From contig JBBRTB010000005.1 of assembly GCA_038244815.1 (NCBI GenBank), positions 1 through 64,000 on the forward strand: 64,000 bases of DNA, read 5' to 3'. Both the position numbers and the translations under genes were made by a program. Under the pieces are notes generated by a model. The model ran no database searches and had not been told where the DNA came from. It was given only the letters and a program-made list of their open reading frames with translations. Positions 58,533 to 64,000 of this stretch are shown here, piece by piece (positions within the stretch are counted from its first letter, which is position 1; every line of letters begins with the position of its first letter). Source of the stretch: DASVHS01 sp038244815 (GTDB taxonomy: Bacteria > Acidobacteriota > Thermoanaerobaculia > Gp7-AA8).

Positions 58533-59563
58533 GCCGACAATTTTTCCCAGTCCGTCTCGGGGGCGTCAAGCGCGAGCGCCAGACCACCGTCCGATCCGAC
58601 GAACACCGGATCCTCCATGTACTTGACCCGTCCGCCGCCGACCTGTTTGAGCGCGGTCTCGATTGCCTGGGGCAGATTGCGAATCAGTCCCCCGCCGCCG
58701 GAGAGGATGATGTTGTTGCGCACTTTCTCCTGAAATTCCGGCTCGACGCGCGACAGCAGATCGAGCATGGTCTCGATGGCCGGCCCGAGCAGGGTGTCGC
58801 AGGCCGCCTTGATCTCGGTAGTGATGTCGAGCTCCGTCGGGACGCCCTGCACCGGCGCCGTGACGATGGCCTTTTGCGATGCTTCACCAACGAAGCTGTA
58901 CTTCTCCTTCCACTCCCGGACCATGAAGATGGTGACATTGGCCTGCGGATACCGCTCCTCGACGAGGTTGAGCAGGTGCGCGTCGATCGAGTCGCCGGCG
59001 ATGGTCAGCGTGCGCTGATCCTCTTCCGTCGGATAGCGCCCCTTCATCACGCAGAAGTCCGTCGTGCCGGCGCCGATGTCGATGATCATGGTGTTGAGCA
59101 GCGCATCCAGCCCGTACGCGACGGCAAAGGGCTCTGACACGATCATCAAGCTATCCACGATACCTTTCATGGCGTTGCGCAGGTACTGTTTGTTCGTCCG
59201 CAACGCCGCGGCCGGTACGCCGATCACGGCCCGTACGTTCGATGACCGTACCTTGCCGGTTGCACTGACGCCGACCAGGCCGAGCAAGTGACGGAGAAGC
59301 TCGCGCACGGCCTCGACGTCCTTCTCCGACCCTTCCTTGAGCAAACCGCGCTCGAGCGGACGGTGCAGATCGAGCATGGTTCGATTGGCCACGGCGTCGT
59401 GTCCGATGAGCACCTGGCGCTTGAGGACTTTCTTCGCCACCATGTCCACCGGCCATCCCACGAAACTATCGACGACGAACCGCTCGCCGTTGGACGCGGA
59501 GATCGCACTCCGGGAAGTACCGAGGTCGATTCCCACGTGGAGCAGTTCGGATGATCCGGTCAT
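58529..59563 (-). CDS. MamK-like bacterial actin
   Basis: 344 residues with the actin/Hsp70 ATPase fold: phosphate-1 VGIDLGTSRSAIS, connect and phosphate-2 MIIDIGAGTTDFCVM, and adenosine motif ILSGGGGLIRNLPQAI. Segments such as FVVDSFVGWPVDM, VLIGHDAVANRTMLDLHRPLERG, VIGVPAAALRTNKQYLR and VSEPFAVAYGLDALLNTMIIDIG follow, block for block, the magnetosome filament protein MamK as I remember it, more closely than MreB. No magnetosome genes are in view. It probably forms a filament; the neighbouring amidase and kinase suggest an envelope or cell-shape role. Confidence 0.82.
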   Translation of the reverse strand: MTGSSELLHVGIDLGTSRSAISASNGERFVVDSFVGWPVDMVAKKVLKRQVLIGHDAVANRTMLDLHRPLERGLLKEGSEKDVEAVRELLRHLLGLVGVSATGKVRSSNVRAVIGVPAAALRTNKQYLRNAMKGIVDSLMIVSEPFAVAYGLDALLNTMIIDIGAGTTDFCVMKGRYPTEEDQRTLTIAGDSIDAHLLNLVEERYPQANVTIFMVREWKEKYSFVGEASQKAIVTAPVQGVPTELDITTEIKAACDTLLGPAIETMLDLLSRVEPEFQEKVRNNIILSGGGGLIRNLPQAIETALKQVGGGRVKYMEDPVFVGSDGGLALALDAPETDWEKLSA

Positions 59564-59566
59564 CGT

Positions 59567-60574
59567 TCAGGTTCCTTTCTTCTGCGGCGTCTCGGCCGCC
59601 CCCGCGTACGCATGAATGCCCAGGTATAACGCCTCGGCGATCTTCTGCCGGTAGTCGGCGCGGGCAAGCATTGCCGCTTCTCCCCGATTCGAAATGCAAC
59701 CGACCTCCGCCAGGATGGCCGGCATGTCCGTGGCCACGAGCACGACGAACGGCGCCCGCTTCACGCCCCAGTTCTCCAGCCCCGGATCATCGTTGCGCAA
59801 CTGGCCGTACAAATGCTGCTGCACGCGCGCGGCGAGCTGCCGCGACTCGTCGCGGCGGGCATCGGCGTACACGCCGTCGAGCAGTTTGCGCAGATCGGCC
59901 ATCGAGTAACCGGACATGCTGTTCTCGTCCGAGGCCAGCTTCGTCAGAGACGGATCGTTCGTCGGTCCGAGGTAATAGGTCTCCACGCCGTGCGAGGCGG
60001 TGTGCTTGATGAGTGAGTTCACGTGGATGGAGACGAAGATGTCGCTGTGCGACGAGTTCGCCAGCCTGGCCCGTTCGCGCAGCTTGAGCGTGCGGTCGTC
60101 CGGACGGGTGATCACCACCTCGAAGCCATTGTCGGTGAGCATGCGGCGCAGGCGGCGGCCGATATCGAGCGTGATGTCCTTTTCGTTGAGGCCCAGCGCC
60201 GACGCGCCCGGATCGGTTCCGCCGTGACCGGCATCGAGCACGACCCGACGGACGGCCAGCGGAAACGCGGCCGCGGCCACGCGCTGGAGGCTGCGCGGAT
60301 CCTCCGGCGTTGTCTGAGCGGGTGGAACGATGGCGGCACGCGTCACCCCAAGTGGAATCGGCGCCGAGCCGTTCGCCACGAAGTAGGTCGAGCCGGCCAG
60401 GCTGAACAACGCCAGTAGAACCGGCGAGCGCCGCAGCCACAGGCCCATCGTCCGCTGCTGTTTCCTGAGCGGCCGCGGCAGCAACCCTCGCATCGTGTCG
60501 ACGTTGTCGGCCACCGCTTCATGGAGAAGCCGGCGCCGCACTCGGTCGATTCTTTCCGCTCTCATTCCGCTCAC
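59567..60574 (-). CDS. N-acetylmuramoyl-L-alanine amidase (Amidase_3)
   Basis: 335 residues, a zinc amidase that cleaves the peptide stem from peptidoglycan glycan strands. A basic N-terminus and one hydrophobic segment (about 46-65, PVLLALFSLAGSTYFVA) anchor or export it. The catalytic domain (about 108-325) has RRVVLDAGHGGTDPGA with ligand His, NEKDITLDIGRRL, FVSIHVNS with ligand His, and PAILAEVGCISNRGEA with catalytic Glu. First gene of an operon with the MamK-like actin, a hydrolase and a Ser/Thr kinase. Confidence 0.92.
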   Translation of the reverse strand: MSGMRAERIDRVRRRLLHEAVADNVDTMRGLLPRPLRKQQRTMGLWLRRSPVLLALFSLAGSTYFVANGSAPIPLGVTRAAIVPPAQTTPEDPRSLQRVAAAAFPLAVRRVVLDAGHGGTDPGASALGLNEKDITLDIGRRLRRMLTDNGFEVVITRPDDRTLKLRERARLANSSHSDIFVSIHVNSLIKHTASHGVETYYLGPTNDPSLTKLASDENSMSGYSMADLRKLLDGVYADARRDESRQLAARVQQHLYGQLRNDDPGLENWGVKRAPFVVLVATDMPAILAEVGCISNRGEAAMLARADYRQKIAEALYLGIHAYAGAAETPQKKGT

Positions 60575-60614
60575 CCGATCGACAGACGATCGCGACTAGT
60601 CTAACGGGTTGGCG

Positions 60615-60787
60615 GAAAAGCCGGGTCGCTGGGTCGCTGGGACGCTGGGTCCGCTGGGTCGCTAGGTCCGCTGGGTCGCTAGGTCGCCGGGTCGCTGGGA
60701 CGCTCGACCCAGCCACCCCCGGCAACCTGGTAACCCGGCAACCCAGCGACCCAGTCACCCAGCGACCCAGTCACCCAGCGACCCGAA
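60615..60787. repeat. Octad inverted-repeat island, family C
   Basis: The left arm is GGGTCGCT/GGGACGCT/AGGTCCGCT units (60621-60704). A central stretch of about 30 bases follows (GACCCAGCCACC...). The right arm is AGCGACCC/AGTCACCC units (about 60732-60785). The arms are reverse complements and could form a hairpin of about 165 bases. It fills the gap between the cytochrome 3' end and the amidase gene. Confidence 0.85.
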
Positions 60788-60791
60788 ATGA

Positions 60792-61901
60792 CTACTCCGG
60801 TTGCACGAACACCTTCTGATCCACCTTCGCGTTCGGCACGATCTCCGTGTATTGCAAGCTGCGCGAGGCACCGCGATCGACTGATTCGTAATCGACACGG
60901 AAGGGAAGTTTGAAGCCGCCGACGTCGCGGTAGTCGTCGAAATCGGTCTGCTGCGGAATCGCACCGACCGGCTCATACGTCAGCGTTTGACGACGGAGCA
61001 GCAGCCCCGTCTCCGGATCGAAGTAGAACCTCTGCCGGCCATTGGTTCCGGCAGGCGTGGTGAGCACCCATACGTCCTTATCGTTGATGTGCGCTTTCAT
61101 CACGCGTCCTTCGGCGGGAATGCCGGCGGGGAACGTGGGGCGCAACGCGTCGAGGACCTCGCGTGTGAATTCGAGCTGCATGGGAGGCATGGCGTGCGTG
61201 CCATGCTCATCGCGGGCCCAGCCGCCATTGGGTGTGACGACGCTGACCATCTCCCCGTCCTGGGTGGTCGCGGTGACGCGCGTGTTGCCTTTGGAGACGA
61301 CGACATCGATGGGAGCGGCGGGATGCTCGCTCGCCTGGCGTGTACCTTTGAGCTCGATCGAAGAGATGGCTTTCTGATCGACGTTGCCGATGGCCCGGGC
61401 GTACCGCGAGACCAGCTCGTCGCGCGTGGGCATGACCGGCTTGTGTCCGGCTGCTTCATCCGCTTCGTGCTCTTCGTGTTGATGCATCGGCTGGGGAGCG
61501 GCCACTGGAAGCATGGGCACACTCATGGGATGCGAGCTGCCGCGATGACAGGTGTTGCAACTGACGGCGGTGTGGCCCTTGAAGAAGTTCGTATTCGTGT
61601 CGATCACCAGCCGGATCATGTTGCGGGCGGTGCGTTTCTCTTCCTTGTCGTCACTCGCAAAATCGCGGGTGTCGCCCGGGCCGAACACATGACAGAAGTC
61701 GCAGCTGACACCGAGAGAGGCGGAGATGAACCGCATGTTGCGAATCAGCTCGGCCGGGGGGAGGTCCTTGAGGACCAGCACGTTCTTCAGTTCCTTTGAC
61801 CCACCCTGGGCGGGGCGTTGTTGTTGTGGCGCTGGTTGCGGCTGCGCGGAGAGTATTGCCGCGGAAGCAATGGTCATCAGCGCGATCGTGGCTGCCTTCA
61901 T
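60792..61901 (-). CDS. Di-haem c-type cytochrome (photosynthetic reaction-centre cytochrome type)
   Basis: 369 residues from ATG 61901, preceded by AAAGGAG. A signal peptide (about 1-19) directs export. Two haem-binding CxxCH motifs are present: CDFCH (67-71) and CNTCH (115-119). The segment NVLVLKDLPPAELIRNMRFISASLGVSC matches the reaction-centre cytochrome c subunit family (which I associate with Acidobacteria), here with two rather than four haems. The long C-terminal beta-rich part (about 160-369) resembles a LolA-like lipoprotein fold. Probably a periplasmic electron carrier or haem-tagged sensor. Stand-alone gene. Confidence 0.82.
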   Translation of the reverse strand: MKAATIALMTIASAAILSAQPQPAPQQQRPAQGGSKELKNVLVLKDLPPAELIRNMRFISASLGVSCDFCHVFGPGDTRDFASDDKEEKRTARNMIRLVIDTNTNFFKGHTAVSCNTCHRGSSHPMSVPMLPVAAPQPMHQHEEHEADEAAGHKPVMPTRDELVSRYARAIGNVDQKAISSIELKGTRQASEHPAAPIDVVVSKGNTRVTATTQDGEMVSVVTPNGGWARDEHGTHAMPPMQLEFTREVLDALRPTFPAGIPAEGRVMKAHINDKDVWVLTTPAGTNGRQRFYFDPETGLLLRRQTLTYEPVGAIPQQTDFDDYRDVGGFKLPFRVDYESVDRGASRSLQYTEIVPNAKVDQKVFVQPE

Positions 61902-61958
61902 CGGGGCTCCTTTCGTGAACGCGCATCTTAGCCGTGTCGGCCTGATATCGTGCATCAC

Positions 61959-62171
61959 GGCTCTGCCGTAAGATCGTGGCAGGTGGCGAGCTGAGGCTGC
62001 AGGTTCCGTTCCCCACGATGGGGCCGTGATCGTCTCGGCGCTGGCGGCATGCGTACGCGCAACTGACCGGTCGAGGAATTTTGTGCGGCTGTTTTACAAT
62101 TCGGGCCTCGAAGCTCATACGCCCCCGTGACCCACGACTGACGACCCCATCAGAGGAGTACACGAAGAAGA
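61959..62171. other. Intergenic region upstream of ahcY
   Basis: About 210 bases divergent between the cytochrome and ahcY. It holds a TACAAT (62095-62100) without a clear -35 partner and the right half of a family-A repeat element (62104-62147). I looked for, and did not find, a convincing SAH riboswitch. Confidence 0.5.
62104..62147. repeat. Heptad inverted-repeat element, family A copy 4 (right half)
   Basis: The centre GGGCCT...ACGCCCCCGTGAC and the right arm GACCCACGACTGACGACCCC match the copies at 2458 and 3965, but the left arm is lost. It lies directly before the AGAGGAG ribosome site of ahcY. Confidence 0.65.
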
Positions 62172-63671
<1,500 letters not shown>

Positions 63672-63696
63672 TCCCCTGTTCATGAAGGTCTTTCAA

Positions 63697-63723
63697 AGGC
63701 GAGCTTCGGCTCGCCTCTTTTTT
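63697..63723 (+). terminator. Rho-independent terminator of ahcY
   Basis: A perfect 8-base stem AGGCGAGC/GCTCGCCT with a stable TTCG tetraloop (63705-63708), followed by C and seven T residues (63717-63723). It begins 26 bases after the ahcY stop codon. The clearest intrinsic terminator in the window. Confidence 0.95.
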
Positions 63724-63774
63724 GCTGTTATGATCCGCTGCACAGCAGGGAGTGCTGTTAAGGAGAATCTCATA

Positions 63775-64000
63775 ATGGCGAGACCCCGTAAGTCAGCAAC
63801 CGAACACCATCTTTCAGCCGGGCAGGCAAAGTACGTTCTCGACCGGCTCATCGCCGAGCGTCGTGTTTCGTCGAGTGATGTAAAGCACTATGTGAACGAC
63901 ATGCATCGGGAGATCTCGGACCTCGAGCAGCGCCTGCGCTCGCTGCGTGAGGCCACGGGCGACGCCATCCGCGGCGTCATGGAGAAACTTCCGGCCGTTC
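63775..64000 (+). CDS. Partial gene, small helical coiled-coil protein
   Basis: From ATG 63775, with AAGGAG upstream, the frame runs open off the right edge (75 codons visible). The product starts with a basic segment (ARPRKSATEHH), then AKYVLDRLIAERRVSSSDVKHYVNDMHREISDLEQRLRSL, a helix and coiled coil with heptad Leu/Ile, and ends in view at GVMEKLPAV. Family not identified; a DNA-binding or structural role cannot be distinguished. The inverted repeat ACAGCA/TGCTGT (63742-63758) lies just upstream and may be regulatory. Confidence 0.7.
   Translation, partial: MARPRKSATEHHLSAGQAKYVLDRLIAERRVSSSDVKHYVNDMHREISDLEQRLRSLREATGDAIRGVMEKLPAV

Noticed and set aside
58529..59563. Magnetosome gene island
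   Set aside because: Only the actin-like gene resembles a magnetosome protein; no other mam or mms genes are seen in the window.
60615..60787. CRISPR-like array
   Set aside because: Units are 7-8 bases with no unique spacers and are arranged as inverted arms; no cas genes are present.
61959..62171. SAH riboswitch upstream of ahcY
   Set aside because: I could not find the conserved core or its pairing; the region is mostly a truncated repeat element. A covariance search would settle it.

Overview
The window is a G+C-rich bacterial chromosome segment (my estimate by eye is low to mid 60s percent) with tight gene packing, frequent 4-base start/stop overlaps (ATGA, GTGA, TTGA) and many GTG/TTG starts. 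The gene content suggests Acidobacteriota: a di-haem cytochrome of the photosynthetic-reaction-centre-cytochrome type, two PATAN/DUF4388 proteins, TPR-rich regulators, an FHA protein, a zinc-ribbon Ser/Thr kinase and a large NAD-glutamate dehydrogenase. This placement is inference; no rRNA or tRNA gene was seen.

Layout. 1-132 is the 3' end of a transposase. 206-7384 carries an M20 peptidase, a YfhO-like membrane protein, a Fis-type HTH protein, RNase R and a TPR protein. 7401-11725 holds a secreted protein, a response regulator/SpoIIE phosphatase, peptidyl-tRNA hydrolase and a tandem alpha/beta-hydrolase. 11801-14907 is a MoxR ATPase / RHH-TPR / VWA operon. 14975-22399 holds a subtilase, SerRS, a PATAN-FHA protein, an MFS carrier, a YeiH-type exporter, a dienelactone hydrolase and a zinc-ribbon protein. 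22347-27572 holds an ECF sigma factor with a VWA-less YfbK-like protein, a DUF1684 protein, a small XRE/membrane-protein operon and a dipeptidase.

27797-38039 is the most unusual stretch. Two modules lie side by side. The first has an ECF sigma factor, an anti-sigma zinc-finger-TPR protein, a small secreted peptide and a NatA/NatB-type ABC transporter. The second has an XRE-TPR regulator, divergent from a small Cys-rich secreted peptide, a lipoprotein, an ABC transporter and a surface protein. The two TPR regulators share a gapless homologous segment although their DNA/sigma-facing ends differ. 38041-40206 is a gene graveyard with frameshifted and truncated fragments, an RHS fragment and an integron attC-like hairpin. 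40222-43485 encodes a collagen-like surface fibre with five 75-residue repeats.

43744-49509 is a fatty-acid activation and beta-oxidation pair followed by a GT-C glycosyltransferase. 50863-55728 is NAD-glutamate dehydrogenase. 55841-60574 (minus) is an envelope operon: amidase, MamK-like actin, hydrolase and Ser/Thr kinase. 60792-61901 is the di-haem cytochrome, 62172-63671 is adenosylhomocysteinase with a clear terminator, and a partial gene runs off the right edge.

Across the window there are families of inverted-repeat islands built from degenerate 7-8 base units (GGTCGTG, CCGAGGA, GGGTCGCT, GCTAACC), plus a REP-like GCCGGC-TTCA-GCCGGC palindrome. Most are intergenic, but two copies lie in frame inside membrane-protein genes.
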